A stretch of 64,000 nt of DNA. Source: Saccharomyces mikatae IFO 1815 (Eukaryota; Ascomycota; Saccharomycetes; Saccharomycetales; Saccharomycetaceae). Location of the stretch: the NCBI RefSeq assembly GCF_947241705.1, contig NC_079270.1:806001-870000 (forward strand). The letters are read 5' to 3'. Positions within the stretch are counted from its first letter, which is position 1. Each line of letters starts with the position of its first letter. Under the pieces are notes generated by a model. The model did no database searches, was not told the origin of the DNA, and was given only the letters and a program-made list of their open reading frames with translations. A program made the position numbers and the translations under genes. This document shows positions 1 to 10,147 of the stretch, piece after piece.

Positions 1-1296
1 TATAGTACCTTCCAACTTCTTAACTTCTGCTACTTTTCTAACGGCTTTCATTAAATCGTCAGGGTTTATGTGATCACGGTCATCCCTTATCGCAAAGAAC
101 CCGGCTTCAGTTGCACAATTACGAATATCAGCACCATTAAAACCATCACTCATTTTTACAGCGGCCTCAAAGTCAAATTCGCCTGTTTTCTTGACTTTTG
201 CAGTATGAATTTTGAAAATTTCCAATCTACCGGCTTCATTAGGTAGTGGAATTTCAACTTTTCTGTCTAATCTACCGGGCCTTAACAAAGCAGGGTCCAA
301 AGTATCTGGCCTGTTTGTAGCCATGATAATCTTGGTTTGTCCAAGATTATCAAAACCATCCATCTGAGTTAATAACTCCATTAAAGTACGTTGAATTTCA
401 CGGTCTGCTGAAGTACCTTCACTGAATCTACGACCACCAATAGCATCCACCTCATCCATAAAGATGATACAAGGCTCGTGTTCTTTTGCATATGCAAACA
501 TTTCTCTGATAATACGGGCAGACTCACCAATATATTTATCTACAATACCAGATGCAGGAGAGAAAATGAAATTGGCACCAATTGTGGCGGCAACAGCCTT
601 GGCCAATAAAGTTTTACCAGTACCAGGTGGTCCGTAAAGTAGCACACCTTTTGGAGGTTTGATACCAACTCTTTGAAAAATTTCTGGGTTCTTCAATGGC
701 AATTCTATAACTTCTCTCAATTCTCTGATTTGATCCGTTAGACCACCGATACCATCAAAAGTGATTTCACCTTGTTCAAAACTGGTCATATTATACACAA
801 GTGGATCCGTTTCTCTTGGTAAAATTCTCATGATAGTCAGGGTGGTAATGTCTAGGGTGACTCTCACCCCCTTCTTCAACTTTGAACGATTTACCGAATT
901 CCTAACTCCGACAATATAACGTGGACCCGAAGAAGCCTTGACTATATATTTCTCTTCAGATAGTTCCTTCATAACTTCACCAATCAATTGGCCAATACTT
1001 TGTAAGGCCTTGATGTCATTCTCAGTTTTGTCATATAGCTTCTCTAGATCTCGTATATTTTGACGGCGCTGCTTTAATTGATCGTCATATCTTCTGTGTT
1101 CTAGCAACTTTCTTTTGAATTGATTCAGGGCCTTGTTGTGAGCCTCCTGCTCGGGATCTAATTTAGGAGAATGCTCTTCACGTTGCTCTTCCGTCTCTTG
1201 TGGCTGTTCTGGTTGCTGGTCCTGAGGCTGTTGAGCACCATCATTGGCGGGTGTTTCTCCCAATCCTGCTAGTAAAGGATCCTGTTCCTCACTCAT
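1..1296 (-). CDS. RPT4: 26S proteasome regulatory ATPase Rpt4, 3' end cut off by window edge
   Basis: Partial gene: 432 codons from the ATG at 1296 to the left edge; the S. cerevisiae protein has 437 residues, so only about five residues and the stop are missing. It is one of the six AAA+ ATPases of the proteasome base, which unfold ubiquitinated substrates and thread them into the 20S core. Visible in the translation are an N-terminal Gln/Glu-rich segment and coiled coil (about 50-100), an OB-like region, Walker A GPPGTGKT near residue 222, a Walker B with DEVD near 280, and an Arg-rich RPGRLDR segment. It shares a 278-bp divergent promoter with GCD1 that holds a perfect PACE element. Identification is by near-identity to recalled Rpt4. 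Confidence 0.97.
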   Translation of the reverse strand, partial: MSEEQDPLLAGLGETPANDGAQQPQDQQPEQPQETEEQREEHSPKLDPEQEAHNKALNQFKRKLLEHRRYDDQLKQRRQNIRDLEKLYDKTENDIKALQSIGQLIGEVMKELSEEKYIVKASSGPRYIVGVRNSVNRSKLKKGVRVTLDITTLTIMRILPRETDPLVYNMTSFEQGEITFDGIGGLTDQIRELREVIELPLKNPEIFQRVGIKPPKGVLLYGPPGTGKTLLAKAVAATIGANFIFSPASGIVDKYIGESARIIREMFAYAKEHEPCIIFMDEVDAIGGRRFSEGTSADREIQRTLMELLTQMDGFDNLGQTKIIMATNRPDTLDPALLRPGRLDRKVEIPLPNEAGRLEIFKIHTAKVKKTGEFDFEAAVKMSDGFNGADIRNCATEAGFFAIRDDRDHINPDDLMKAVRKVAEVKKLEGTI

Positions 1297-1405
1297 CCTT
1301 CTTACCTTTTTCTTTTCTTTTCTTTTGTCAGCTATCTCTATTAATGGTGTAAGATTACTGAAATCGACTTACCTCAGTGGCTCTTTTAAGTTCCCCTTCC
1401 CCTTC

Positions 1406-1414
1406 GGTGGCAAA
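1406..1414 (+). promoter_or_regulatory. PACE element (Rpn4 site)
   Basis: Perfect GGTGGCAAA, the proteasome-associated control element bound by Rpn4. It lies 110 bp upstream of the RPT4 start and 161 bp upstream of the GCD1 start in their shared promoter. The orientation relative to RPT4 is reversed, which Rpn4 tolerates. Confidence 0.85.
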
Positions 1415-1574
1415 TTCTACTTGTCAAAAGGTCACCCGTCTATCGCAAAATTTTTCACTTCTCATCGCTATATTGAAATATAACAATAATATACATAACG
1501 ACGCAATTAAAGGGGAAAAATGTGGTATTAAACTCAAACTCCACGCCACTAATCTTTCCTCCATAGTCACAGTA

Positions 1575-3308
1575 ATGTCCATACAAGCTTTTATCTTCTG
1601 CGGTAAAGGTTCTAGCTTGGCTCCCTTCACGCAGCCAGATTTTCCGTTTCAAACGCAGATCAAAGATAGCACAACTGCCACAAACGGTGATAAGCTCAAT
1701 GATTTGGTCAATAATGCATTAGATACGACAGTCATAAATGAGTTCATGCAGCACTCCACACGGTTACCAAAGGCTCTTTTGCCCATCGGTAATAGGCCCA
1801 TGATAGAATACGTTTTGGATTGGTGTGACCAAGCAGATTTCAAAGAGATCAATGTGGTCGCACCCGTTGACGAAATTGAATTAATTGAAAGTGGGCTGAC
1901 CTCGTTTCTGTCCCTAAGAAAGCAACAGTTTCAGCTAATTTATAAGGCTTTATCGAATTCGAATCACAGTCATCACTTGCAGGATCCTAAAAAAATTAAT
2001 TTCATCCCTTCCAAAGCCAATTCTACAGGTGAGTCATTACAAAAGGAGCTATTGCCTAGAATCCATGGCGATTTTGTACTTTTGCCCTGTGACTTCGTCA
2101 CTGATATACCTCCACAAGTCTTGGTCGATCAATTCAGGAATAGGGATGACAATAATCTAGCAATGACTATCTACTATAAAAATTCTTTGGAAAGCAGCAT
2201 CGATAAAAAGCAACAGCAAAAGCAGAAGCAGCAGCAATTTTTCACCGTATATTCAGAAAATGAGGACTCGGAGAAACAGCCAATATTGTTGGACGTCTAC
2301 TCTCAAAGGGACGTCACAAAGACCAAATATCTACAGATCAGATCTCATTTATTATGGAATTATCCAAACTTAACCGTATCCACTAAATTGCTGAATTCTT
2401 TCATTTACTTTTGCTCTTTTGAAATTTGTCAATTGTTGAAGTTGAGCCCTCAATCAATGTCAAGACAAGCTTCGTTTAAAGATCCTTTTACTGGAAGTCA
2501 GCAACAACACAATCCCCCAACAACTGATGATGATGAAGACCGCAATCATGATGAAGACGATGATTATAAGCCTCCAGTCGCATGTATCCAGCCCACTTAC
2601 TTTAGGAAAAAGAACGACCTCATTTTGGACCCAATAAACTGTAATAAATCACTAAGTAAAGTCTTTAGAGATTTATCTCGTCGTTCATGGCAACATTCTA
2701 AACCCAGGGAACCAATAGGTATTTTCATTCTGCCAAATGAAACATTGTTCATCAGAGCTAATAATTTGAATGCTTACATGGACGCCAACAGATTTGTGTT
2801 GAAGATAAAATCTCAAACAATGTTCACGAAGAATATACAAATTCAATCCAACGCTATTGGTGCTGATGCTATCGTAGACCCTAAATGCCAGATCTCAACC
2901 CACAGTAATGTCAAGATGTCTGTTGTCAGTGCTCAGGCTAATATCGGTTCTAGATGTCGTGTTGCAGGGTCTCTTTTGTTTCCTGGAGTTCATCTGGGTG
3001 ACGAAGTAATTTTGGAAAATTGTATCATTGGACCCATGGCAAAAATCGGTTCTAAATGTAAACTCACCAATTGTTATATTGAAGGTCATTATGTTGTGGA
3101 GTCTAAAAATAACTTTAAAGGTGAGACTTTAGCCAATGTTTATTTGGATGAAGATGAAGATGACGAGTTAGTATATGATGATAGTGTCATCGCTGGCGGA
3201 AGTGAAACCGCAGAGGAATCTAACAGTGATGAGAGAAGCGATGATGACTCTGATAGTGAATTTACCGATGAGTATGAATACGAAGATGATGGGTTATTTG
3301 AACGTTGA
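1575..3308 (+). CDS. GCD1: Translation initiation factor eIF2B gamma subunit
   Basis: 577 residues, against 578 recalled for S. cerevisiae. Gcd1 is the gamma subunit of eIF2B, the guanine-nucleotide exchange factor for eIF2 and the target of Gcn2-dependent translational control. The N-terminal half is a nucleotidyltransferase-like domain with a STRLPKALLPIGNRP motif at about 61-75. The C-terminal part (about 415-515) has the imperfect isoleucine-patch hexapeptides of a left-handed beta helix, followed by a very acidic tail. Between them lies a variable Gln/Asp-rich stretch. The frame stays open upstream to about 1377 but without an ATG there, so the ATG at 1575 is chosen; it also matches the known start. 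Confidence 0.97.
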   Translation: MSIQAFIFCGKGSSLAPFTQPDFPFQTQIKDSTTATNGDKLNDLVNNALDTTVINEFMQHSTRLPKALLPIGNRPMIEYVLDWCDQADFKEINVVAPVDEIELIESGLTSFLSLRKQQFQLIYKALSNSNHSHHLQDPKKINFIPSKANSTGESLQKELLPRIHGDFVLLPCDFVTDIPPQVLVDQFRNRDDNNLAMTIYYKNSLESSIDKKQQQKQKQQQFFTVYSENEDSEKQPILLDVYSQRDVTKTKYLQIRSHLLWNYPNLTVSTKLLNSFIYFCSFEICQLLKLSPQSMSRQASFKDPFTGSQQQHNPPTTDDDEDRNHDEDDDYKPPVACIQPTYFRKKNDLILDPINCNKSLSKVFRDLSRRSWQHSKPREPIGIFILPNETLFIRANNLNAYMDANRFVLKIKSQTMFTKNIQIQSNAIGADAIVDPKCQISTHSNVKMSVVSAQANIGSRCRVAGSLLFPGVHLGDEVILENCIIGPMAKIGSKCKLTNCYIEGHYVVESKNNFKGETLANVYLDEDEDDELVYDDSVIAGGSETAEESNSDERSDDDSDSEFTDEYEYEDDGLFER

Positions 3309-3497
3309 TATAAAATTATGTGTACGCATCTCTATTAAGTAAGGAGCCCAATAAATAGACGGACATAGAACATCAAGCATTTATTTTTTGTGAAGTTGAA
3401 AAAAAATGCAGCTACATTTTAGTGAATTAACATGTTCTATTAATACATAGCGTTTTACACATCTACTTCATATATCATATTATGTTAATTTTTTAAA

Positions 3498-4508
3498 TTA
3501 GTTCTTCTTGTTCTTTTGTTGAATCGATGGTGCAGCGGCTTCTTTGTCACCGCTCTCAATGTCGTCTGATTCTTTTGATTGTTTTTCCTTTATTCTTTGT
3601 TCCTGAATTTTTTTGTTCTGTATTTTGTTTTCAATCAGATCATCAAACGCGATAATTGACCTAACCAAATTGCTTATGTATATGATCATCAATTCGTCGT
3701 TAGTCTTTACAGTTAAAGCCTTTTGTAAATTGTTTGAAATCTTGATTGTATCGTGGTCTTCTATATTCATTTCATCTTCATCGGGTGTTCCAAGATTTGG
3801 TAAAAGATTAAAAACATCTTGTAGCTTACCCAATATAGTATGGTTTATTGGTAATTCTTTATTAACGACTTTGTCTAGATACTCAACAACATCTTTTAAT
3901 TTGCTTTGTAATCCTTTCAGAGATTTTAATTGGTTGGTCAACCTGATAGATAAACCACCTGCTGCCTGATCACGCACGTCTCTTAGTAAGTGTTCTACAC
4001 CAATTTCTTCTGCTTCTTCCGCTTCAATAGTACAAGGTAAATGCAGAAACGTCTTTTCTGTGGATGTACCGTCATCTTTAACTTGTTCAATGGCGACATA
4101 TGCATCTGTTGGTAAACCAACACCCTGTTGTTTTACATCAACAATTAATAATAGTGGATTATTTTGAGTATATTTTTTGAACAGTTCATTGATCTTGAGA
4201 TCAGAAGCTCTTAATTTAGGACCACTATGATACCAACCTATTAACTTTTCCTTCGCATTAATTTTCTTGCACATTTCATTCATGTTTTCAATATAATTAT
4301 GATCTAAAAACCATACGTCAGGGTTTTTCTCATCTTCCTCGAATGGCAAGGCAAAAGAATTAGTGACCCTAATAGTGGAGCTACTAGCATCACCCAAAAT
4401 GACACCAACGCATCTTTTGTTCTCTTTTGTTTGTGTACGTTCGTAATGGTCTAAAGCGGATAGTAAGACCAGTGGTGCAATGGTAACTTTTTCGTGTTGT
4501 AAGGACAT
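3498..4508 (-). CDS. RPN8: 26S proteasome lid subunit Rpn8 (inactive MPN protein)
   Basis: 336 residues. Rpn8 pairs with the deubiquitinase Rpn11 in the proteasome lid. The N-terminal MPN domain spans about 1-140, and the C-terminal helices that dimerise with Rpn11 follow, then a Lys/Glu/Ser-rich tail. At 91-97 the sequence reads GWYHSGP: the second metal-binding histidine of the JAMM motif (HxH) is glycine here, so the domain should not bind zinc, as known for Rpn8. It is divergent from GPN2. A PACE-like AGTGGCAAA lies 162 bp upstream of the start. Confidence 0.97.
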   Translation of the reverse strand: MSLQHEKVTIAPLVLLSALDHYERTQTKENKRCVGVILGDASSSTIRVTNSFALPFEEDEKNPDVWFLDHNYIENMNEMCKKINAKEKLIGWYHSGPKLRASDLKINELFKKYTQNNPLLLIVDVKQQGVGLPTDAYVAIEQVKDDGTSTEKTFLHLPCTIEAEEAEEIGVEHLLRDVRDQAAGGLSIRLTNQLKSLKGLQSKLKDVVEYLDKVVNKELPINHTILGKLQDVFNLLPNLGTPDEDEMNIEDHDTIKISNNLQKALTVKTNDELMIIYISNLVRSIIAFDDLIENKIQNKKIQEQRIKEKQSKESDDIESGDKEAAAPSIQQKNKKN

Positions 4509-4861
4509 TGTAACTTACTTTCTTTTGTTTTCCTTTACTTTTTTATAGCTCTAAAAACTCACTTCCGATTAGCAGTAAGCACACAGGTATCCAGTATTAC
4601 TATAGGTTTGTTTTTTGGTCACGCGATTGATTCATCGTCGATTCGACGTTATGTGCTATTTAATCACAATTTGCCACTGAAGGATCCCCGAACTTAGGTA
4701 CAATTGATTTTCTCGTGATACGTGATTTGTAGCATTTAAAGTAAGTGATGCTTATATTGAAGGACTGTAACGGTGAAGAATTTGCGACTGTATATTAGGA
4801 TGATTGTTCAGCTTTGTTTGCTGCGATAGTAAAGCTTCAAGTTTACCCCCATACCACAGAA
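4509..4861. other. Divergent RPN8-GPN2 promoter region
   Basis: 353 bp without an ORF that looks real. It holds the PACE-like element at 4670-4678. The GPN2 frame is open back to about 4814, but that extension begins at a TTG and is not expected to be translated. Confidence 0.7.
4670..4678 (-). promoter_or_regulatory. PACE-like element of RPN8
   Basis: On the minus strand this reads AGTGGCAAA, a one-base variant of GGTGGCAAA. Such variants are known in proteasome genes. Position is about 160 bp upstream of the RPN8 ATG. Confidence 0.6.
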
Positions 4862-5905
4862 ATGCCGTTTGCTCAGATTGTTATTGGCCCACCGGGTTCA
4901 GGCAAGTCCACTTATTGTAACGGCTGCTCACAGTTCTTCAATGCCATTGGGAGACATTCTCAGGTGGTGAACATGGATCCCGCTAATGATGCTTTGCCTT
5001 ATCCTTGTGCTGTGGATATCAGAGATTTTATAACGTTGGAAGAGATTATGCAAGAGCAACAGTTAGGCCCCAATGGTGGTTTAATGTATGCAGTCGAATC
5101 CTTGGATAAGTCTATTGATTTGTTTTTATTACAGATCAAATCGCTTGTAGAAGAAGAAAAAGCCTATCTTGTATTCGACTGTCCAGGCCAGGTCGAGTTA
5201 TTTACTCATCACTCATCCTTATTCAATATATTTAAGAAAATGGAGAAAGAATTGGACATGAGGTTCTGTGTAATAAACTTGATTGACTGTTTTTACATGA
5301 CGTCACCCTCACAATATGTCTCAATTTTACTGCTTGCACTAAGATCCATGTTGATGATGGATCTGCCCCACATAAATGTTTTTTCTAAGATAGATATGTT
5401 GAAATCATATGGAGAACTACCATTTAGACTAGATTATTATACAGAGGTACAGGATCTAGATTATTTGGAACCGTATATTGAAAAAGAAGGCTCTAGTGTA
5501 TTAGGAAAGAAATACAATAAGTTGACCGACGCAATCAAAGAGCTTGTTTCTGATTTTAACTTGGTTTCCTTTGAGGTTTTGTCCGTGGATGACAAAGAAA
5601 GTATGATAAATCTCCAGGGTGTGATTGATAAAGCAAATGGCTACATATTTGGTGCGTCTGAGGTTGGTGGTGATACAGTGTGGGCAGAGGCTTCTAGGGA
5701 AGGTGCTCTTTTAACAAGTTACGATATTCAAGATAGGTGGATAGATAATAAGGAAAAGTATGACAAAGAAGAAGAAGAGAAACGTGTAATCTTGTTAAAA
5801 GAGCAAGAGCTGCAAAATAAAGCAGTTGACGTGAATGAAGACGATGAGTGGGAAAGTGCGCTCAAGGAATGGGAAGAAAAACAAGGTATGGATTTTGTTA
5901 GATAG
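4862..5905 (+). CDS. GPN2: GPN-loop GTPase 2
   Basis: 347 residues, the same length as recalled YOR262W. GPN-loop GTPases act in assembly and nuclear import of RNA polymerase II and III. The P-loop is GPPGSGKST at 9-17, and the family-defining Gly-Pro-Asn loop is at 69-71 (QQLGPNGG). DCPGQVE is the G3-like motif. A Lys/Glu-rich coiled-coil tail ends in WEEKQGMDFVR. The ATG at 4862 is the first in frame, just ahead of the conserved MPFAQIVIGPPG start. Confidence 0.95.
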   Translation: MPFAQIVIGPPGSGKSTYCNGCSQFFNAIGRHSQVVNMDPANDALPYPCAVDIRDFITLEEIMQEQQLGPNGGLMYAVESLDKSIDLFLLQIKSLVEEEKAYLVFDCPGQVELFTHHSSLFNIFKKMEKELDMRFCVINLIDCFYMTSPSQYVSILLLALRSMLMMDLPHINVFSKIDMLKSYGELPFRLDYYTEVQDLDYLEPYIEKEGSSVLGKKYNKLTDAIKELVSDFNLVSFEVLSVDDKESMINLQGVIDKANGYIFGASEVGGDTVWAEASREGALLTSYDIQDRWIDNKEKYDKEEEEKRVILLKEQELQNKAVDVNEDDEWESALKEWEEKQGMDFVR

Positions 5906-6125
5906 TGTGGCTAGATATCTCTTTTTGTTCCTAACATGGATCTTATTCAACATTTCAAAACGTGTACATGAATATATACGCATGTAACTAATAACAGTGC
6001 ATCACAAAAGGTCGTTGAGTTATTGATCAAGTTATACAGTCAACTGTAAACGATTTGATTCTAACTCCGAACATGATTGCATTTGTTCCTCGGGAGCCAG
6101 CGCTACCAATTATCACAGCCTGGTT

Positions 6126-6132
6126 AACCAGC
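6126..6132 (+). promoter_or_regulatory. Ace2/Swi5-type site inside a palindrome
   Basis: AACCAGC within the perfect 12-bp palindrome CTGGTTAACCAG (6121-6131 plus one base upstream), so a half-site is read on each strand. It lies about 315 bp upstream of DSE3, a gene known to be transcribed in daughter cells under Ace2. Confidence 0.55.
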
Positions 6133-6177
6133 CATTCCTTCCCTCGCGGCGACAGTAAAAGCGAGAGGGAAGAAAAT

Positions 6178-6185
6178 AACCAGCG
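6178..6185 (+). promoter_or_regulatory. Ace2/Swi5-type site
   Basis: AACCAGCG fits the RACCAGCR consensus of Ace2/Swi5 exactly and lies about 262 bp upstream of the DSE3 ATG, 52 bp from the first site. Confidence 0.65.
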
Positions 6186-6446
6186 AACTGACAATGAGCT
6201 GAGGGATAAGAAGAGGTTAAAAGCGATCAGCACCGCACCAACCACATTTTGTATCTTTTATGGAGCAGTGATGCGGGGATTCTAATGTTTTTATGCGGAT
6301 CTTAATATAAAATGTTGGAAGAATAGCACGCTACATCTTGTTGATAACACTTTTAAAGTTCCTTAGCTCATTTTTTAATGGAACAATGGAGCATTTAGAA
6401 TTGTAAAATTAAAGTAGAGTAAAGAGAATTAACACAGAACGTAGTA

Positions 6447-7733
6447 ATGCCAAGAAAATTTCTGGGCGATAGAATTGAAAGGAATATCGACGCGATCAGA
6501 CCATCATCATTAACTTTAACACCTGAGGACTTGAAATATATTCCACCAATACCGCAATATTTTGAAGATGAGGATAATAAGGTGTTAAGTAGCGGTAAAG
6601 GTGAAAAAAGACTGTCTAAAAGATTTGGCGGTACGTTAATACTAAGGAAACGGCTAGAATCTGTTCCAGAATTGTTTTTGCATGATTTTAAGAAGAAGCC
6701 ACGCTCCAAATTCGACGTGACTAAGGAGAAAAAGTTCAAGGGTATACGACCTTCCAAAGAAGCATTTGGTTCTCACGGTAGTACTCCATATCTACAAGAA
6801 AGAAAGAAGGTGGCTCCACTACCAATTCAAAGAAAATGTTTGCGTGGGCCAATAATGTCAAAGCACACATTAGTGCAACCCGTAAAGGAAAGGGAACATC
6901 CAGATCACATTATTGAGAGGGTGTTTGTTTCCCGACCAGCCCCGGTTTTGATGCCTGTACAAACCCTCACTCCAGTCAATCCGATCTCAGTGATGCAAGA
7001 TGAGACGAAAGATTTTCATGGGAGAAACAAATATGGTAAAAGTGATAGTGAAATACTCTTTGACGAAATACTATCCGCCTATGAAAGTGTCTCTACGAAC
7101 AACTCTACTGCGCTAAACTCGGAAATTGACAGAATTATTGATATATGTGCTTCAAAACAGATAACTGAAAAAAATGAAGCATTCCAAATTCCACAAATTA
7201 TCTGTCCTGATGATACGGAGACTTTGTTTTCAGCGACACCGAAATTCAAGCATAACAATTTTAACGCATTGAATGATACCATTTCTAGCCCAGAATACAC
7301 CACATCTGGAGGAAGTACGTACTCTGAACAGTGGAGTTCAGAAGATGAGTCATCTGAACTGGAGATTACCGAATGGAGCGCCAAAAAATTTGGAATGAGG
7401 TCATCTATTGTGTCTGATAGCACCAATGAGGAAGGCTATTGTACCGCAGCAGAAACTTTGCCCTCGACTATATCGGTAGAAGACCTGGATATACATAACG
7501 AGCTCCCAAAAACTAATTTAACGTCATCGAACAGTATATTATTGAACAAGTTTTCTATGAGAAAAATAAAAAAAGTAACTCTTGATCCACCAAAAATTAT
7601 GCATATTGTGAGTTCCGACGAAGAAATTAATGGCGATGATGATAATGAGGAGGATACGACTTTGCGTGTTTTGCAAGAAAAAATTGACTGCATTGAGATT
7701 GCAAGTTGCAGCAGTAGCATATACAGTCGATAA
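6447..7733 (+). CDS. DSE3: Daughter-specific expression protein Dse3
   Basis: 428 residues, against 430 for the S. cerevisiae protein. Dse3 is a fungal protein of unknown biochemical role, expressed in daughter cells and found at the bud neck. The chain starts MPRKFLGDRIERN, has a basic first third, then a Ser/Glu/Asp-rich, probably disordered remainder. I see no membrane segment or catalytic motif. Two Ace2-type sites upstream agree with daughter-specific control. The product name rests on similarity and position; molecular function remains unknown. Confidence 0.92.
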   Translation: MPRKFLGDRIERNIDAIRPSSLTLTPEDLKYIPPIPQYFEDEDNKVLSSGKGEKRLSKRFGGTLILRKRLESVPELFLHDFKKKPRSKFDVTKEKKFKGIRPSKEAFGSHGSTPYLQERKKVAPLPIQRKCLRGPIMSKHTLVQPVKEREHPDHIIERVFVSRPAPVLMPVQTLTPVNPISVMQDETKDFHGRNKYGKSDSEILFDEILSAYESVSTNNSTALNSEIDRIIDICASKQITEKNEAFQIPQIICPDDTETLFSATPKFKHNNFNALNDTISSPEYTTSGGSTYSEQWSSEDESSELEITEWSAKKFGMRSSIVSDSTNEEGYCTAAETLPSTISVEDLDIHNELPKTNLTSSNSILLNKFSMRKIKKVTLDPPKIMHIVSSDEEINGDDDNEEDTTLRVLQEKIDCIEIASCSSSIYSR

Positions 7734-7890
7734 ATTTTTATTTCAGGTTTCCGTAAACACTAGATATATATGGTAGAACAAACTGCATTAGTAGATACTA
7801 GACTGCGTAATTGCATTAAAATTGATCGATAATGGACAAGTGTCTCAATTTCAGTAAAAGTCCCTGCTTGTGTTGCAGCATTTTACATTA

Positions 7891-7897
7891 TTACCCG
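7891..7897 (+). promoter_or_regulatory. Reb1 site upstream of RBL2
   Basis: TTACCCG, the core recognition sequence of the general regulatory factor Reb1, 124 bp upstream of the RBL2 start, in the typical place for setting the nucleosome-free region. Confidence 0.6.
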
Positions 7898-8020
7898 CCG
7901 AGGATCCCAATAAAGATCTGATGCGATTACATATAAACAAGATAGTTGGGCATAAAGAGCAATAATTTACTTACATGCTTGATTATAACTGTATAACTTC
8001 AAGTCTTCATTCCGGTAAAA

Positions 8021-8341
8021 ATGGCACCCACGCAGTTAGAAATTAAAGTTAAGGCTCTCAAGAGACTCACTAAAGAAGAAGGCTACTACCAGCAGGAACT
8101 GAAAGATCGGGAAGCTAATGTGGCAAAACTTAAAGAGGATGAGTCTGTTGACCCATACGATTTAAAAAAGCAGGAGGAGGTTCTTGATGATACCAAGAGA
8201 TTACTACCTACTTTATTTGAAAAGATCAAAGAATTTAAAGAAGACTTGGAGAAATTTCTAGAAACTTACCAAGGTACCGAAGATATAAGTGATGCGAAAA
8301 CTGCCATTGCTTCTGCACAGGAATTACTGGCTTCTATATAG
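8021..8341 (+). CDS. RBL2: Tubulin-binding cofactor A
   Basis: 106 residues, the full family length. Rbl2 is the cofactor A orthologue; it binds free beta-tubulin and protects cells from excess beta-tubulin. The protein is small, highly charged and almost wholly alpha-helical, with heptad-like Leu/Lys/Glu patterns expected for its three-helix coiled-coil bundle. It starts MAPTQLEIKVKALKRL. A Reb1 site lies upstream. The ATG at 8021 is the only sensible start. Confidence 0.96.
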   Translation: MAPTQLEIKVKALKRLTKEEGYYQQELKDREANVAKLKEDESVDPYDLKKQEEVLDDTKRLLPTLFEKIKEFKEDLEKFLETYQGTEDISDAKTAIASAQELLASI

Positions 8342-8567
8342 TCTATAAAAATCCCATTTCTTTCTTTTTGCATCTACTTTGTGCATGCCTTTATATATAT
8401 TCTTTATATACAGACATGTTTATAGTGAACAATAAATTTCGCTAGAAAATGTACGGAATATAGTATGCAAAAGAAGAGTGGAAGGCAACTGTGAAAAAGT
8501 GCTTTCTATTTAAAAATTCTTTATTTCCATAACAAGAATCACACTGTTTTATTGTGATCAACTAAAC

Positions 8568-9854
8568 ATGGTTCAATCCCTTAATATGCATTCTCGACTT
8601 ATAATGATACGGAGGTATGTGACATCACCGGTGACAAAAAGCGATTCAATTCAGTTACACAATTTAGTATCAACACCATTATTCAAAGCCTTGAATAACT
8701 GTTATCAATCAGGGATACTACAAATAGTGCAGGATGTTAATTGGAATACTGAAACAACATCTTCTAACTCTACAGAGCATTTGACTGTATCTATAAACTC
8801 AACTCGCTCTTTGCCAATGACTAAATTTCCCAAGAAAGAGATATTAAAACAGGTTAAATTGGACACCAAAGTCGGTCAATGGAGGAAATTTATGACAGGT
8901 TGGTTTAAAATCGGACTATACCTTCTAAAAAGCTATAAAACAGGGATTCAGGACACTTTTAAAGTATACTGGGATACAAGAAATGAAAAACGTAAATTCG
9001 ACTTTAGAAATGGCGCTTTGGCCAAGTTGGTACGTGAAGTGGAAATGAATGAAGTTAATATCAAGCTATCGTTTTCGTCATTGTCCAAAAAAAGAGATGT
9101 AAAAGTTTTAGCAAGACCATTTTCAATTAATAGAAAGGCATTGGTAGAATTGATCAGACGAGATCAAGTTTGGAAGTTACCGTTTTTCTTCACTTTAGTT
9201 TTTATATTCGAAGAAATTAGTGCATTAATATTCACGTTTTTTCCACGTGTCTGTCCATATAATTGCTTAACTCCTGGTGGATACAAAAAGCTTTCTGACA
9301 GTTATATCAAGGGCACTACAGGCACGCAGGGGAACTATTGTCTGGGTCCCTTAGAGTTTAGTGAGCAAGGTACTATTAAGTATGAGTCACCATATGGTGT
9401 TCCTATAGAAGATTTGTATTGTTTCTTGACAAACTTTCCTCAAAGTATGATACCAAGCTGGAAGCTATACGTTTACAAAAAGTTAAAATCACAAAAATTA
9501 CTTTGCAATGAAATAGAAAAAATCTATCAGTACTTGTTAGTCGATGACTGGTTATTGCTGCAGAATATACTAAAAACAGATGCGGAGACAAATAAAGTGG
9601 CGCTTAGTGGTAAGGAATTAGTAAATTGTATACTTGAAAGGAAACTTTATCGGATAGGTGATAATCTAAATGAAATGGTCAATGACAGGTTAGGCCAAAA
9701 GATCTTATTGAAAAGATTGTTTCTTTATTGGTCATTAAGGTATAACGATACTATATCATTCAACGGAAATTATACGTTCAGCGAAAAATGGGGTGTCAAT
9801 AATATCTCATTGTTGAAGTATAATTCAGAATTAGTGATTACGAATGATATCTAA
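8568..9854 (+). CDS. PNT1: Mitochondrial inner-membrane protein Pnt1
   Basis: 428 residues from the first ATG; the next in-frame ATG (8586) would give 422, closer to the 423 recalled for S. cerevisiae, so the start is uncertain by six codons. Pnt1 is reported to help export of mitochondrially made protein tails such as that of Cox2 and to affect pentamidine resistance. The N-terminus is Arg/Ser/Thr-rich and lacks acidic residues, like a mitochondrial presequence. One hydrophobic segment occurs near 205-225, followed by FPRVCPYNCLTPGGY. It is convergent with HRK1. Confidence 0.9.
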   Translation: MVQSLNMHSRLIMIRRYVTSPVTKSDSIQLHNLVSTPLFKALNNCYQSGILQIVQDVNWNTETTSSNSTEHLTVSINSTRSLPMTKFPKKEILKQVKLDTKVGQWRKFMTGWFKIGLYLLKSYKTGIQDTFKVYWDTRNEKRKFDFRNGALAKLVREVEMNEVNIKLSFSSLSKKRDVKVLARPFSINRKALVELIRRDQVWKLPFFFTLVFIFEEISALIFTFFPRVCPYNCLTPGGYKKLSDSYIKGTTGTQGNYCLGPLEFSEQGTIKYESPYGVPIEDLYCFLTNFPQSMIPSWKLYVYKKLKSQKLLCNEIEKIYQYLLVDDWLLLQNILKTDAETNKVALSGKELVNCILERKLYRIGDNLNEMVNDRLGQKILLKRLFLYWSLRYNDTISFNGNYTFSEKWGVNNISLLKYNSELVITNDI

Positions 9855-10147
9855 GAAATGAAAATTAATACGAAAATATTCAATCTGTAAAAAAAGGTTC
9901 AAAGAAAATATTCGAACTTATTGGACACAAATTAGAACAGTATTCTAACATAAATAAAGGTTCTTGCTTTCCGAGCAAAGGGCAATGTTACTCTATATTG
10001 TATGTATAATGGTACTCTTCGGTATATATAATATATATATTTTCATCAATCGTTTCAATTAGAAAATAAGAAAATTAAGAGAAAATAGAAAATACAATTA
10101 AATTAAATTAATCAAAAAAAGAAGTGAAAATAACTGCAAAGTTCGTA

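Larger units (their letters stand above)
5906..6446. other. GPN2-DSE3 intergenic region
   Basis: 541 bp serving as 3' end of GPN2 and promoter of DSE3. It carries two Ace2/Swi5-type ACCAGC motifs. Short ORFs run in both directions (6027-6245 minus, 6055-6285 plus) but overlap each other and look like chance; a dubious ORF (YOR263C) is annotated at this place in S. cerevisiae. Confidence 0.6.

Noticed and set aside
1377-1574. 66-codon N-terminal extension of GCD1
   Set aside because: The open frame begins at a GTG, lacks an ATG, and overlaps the PACE-bearing promoter.
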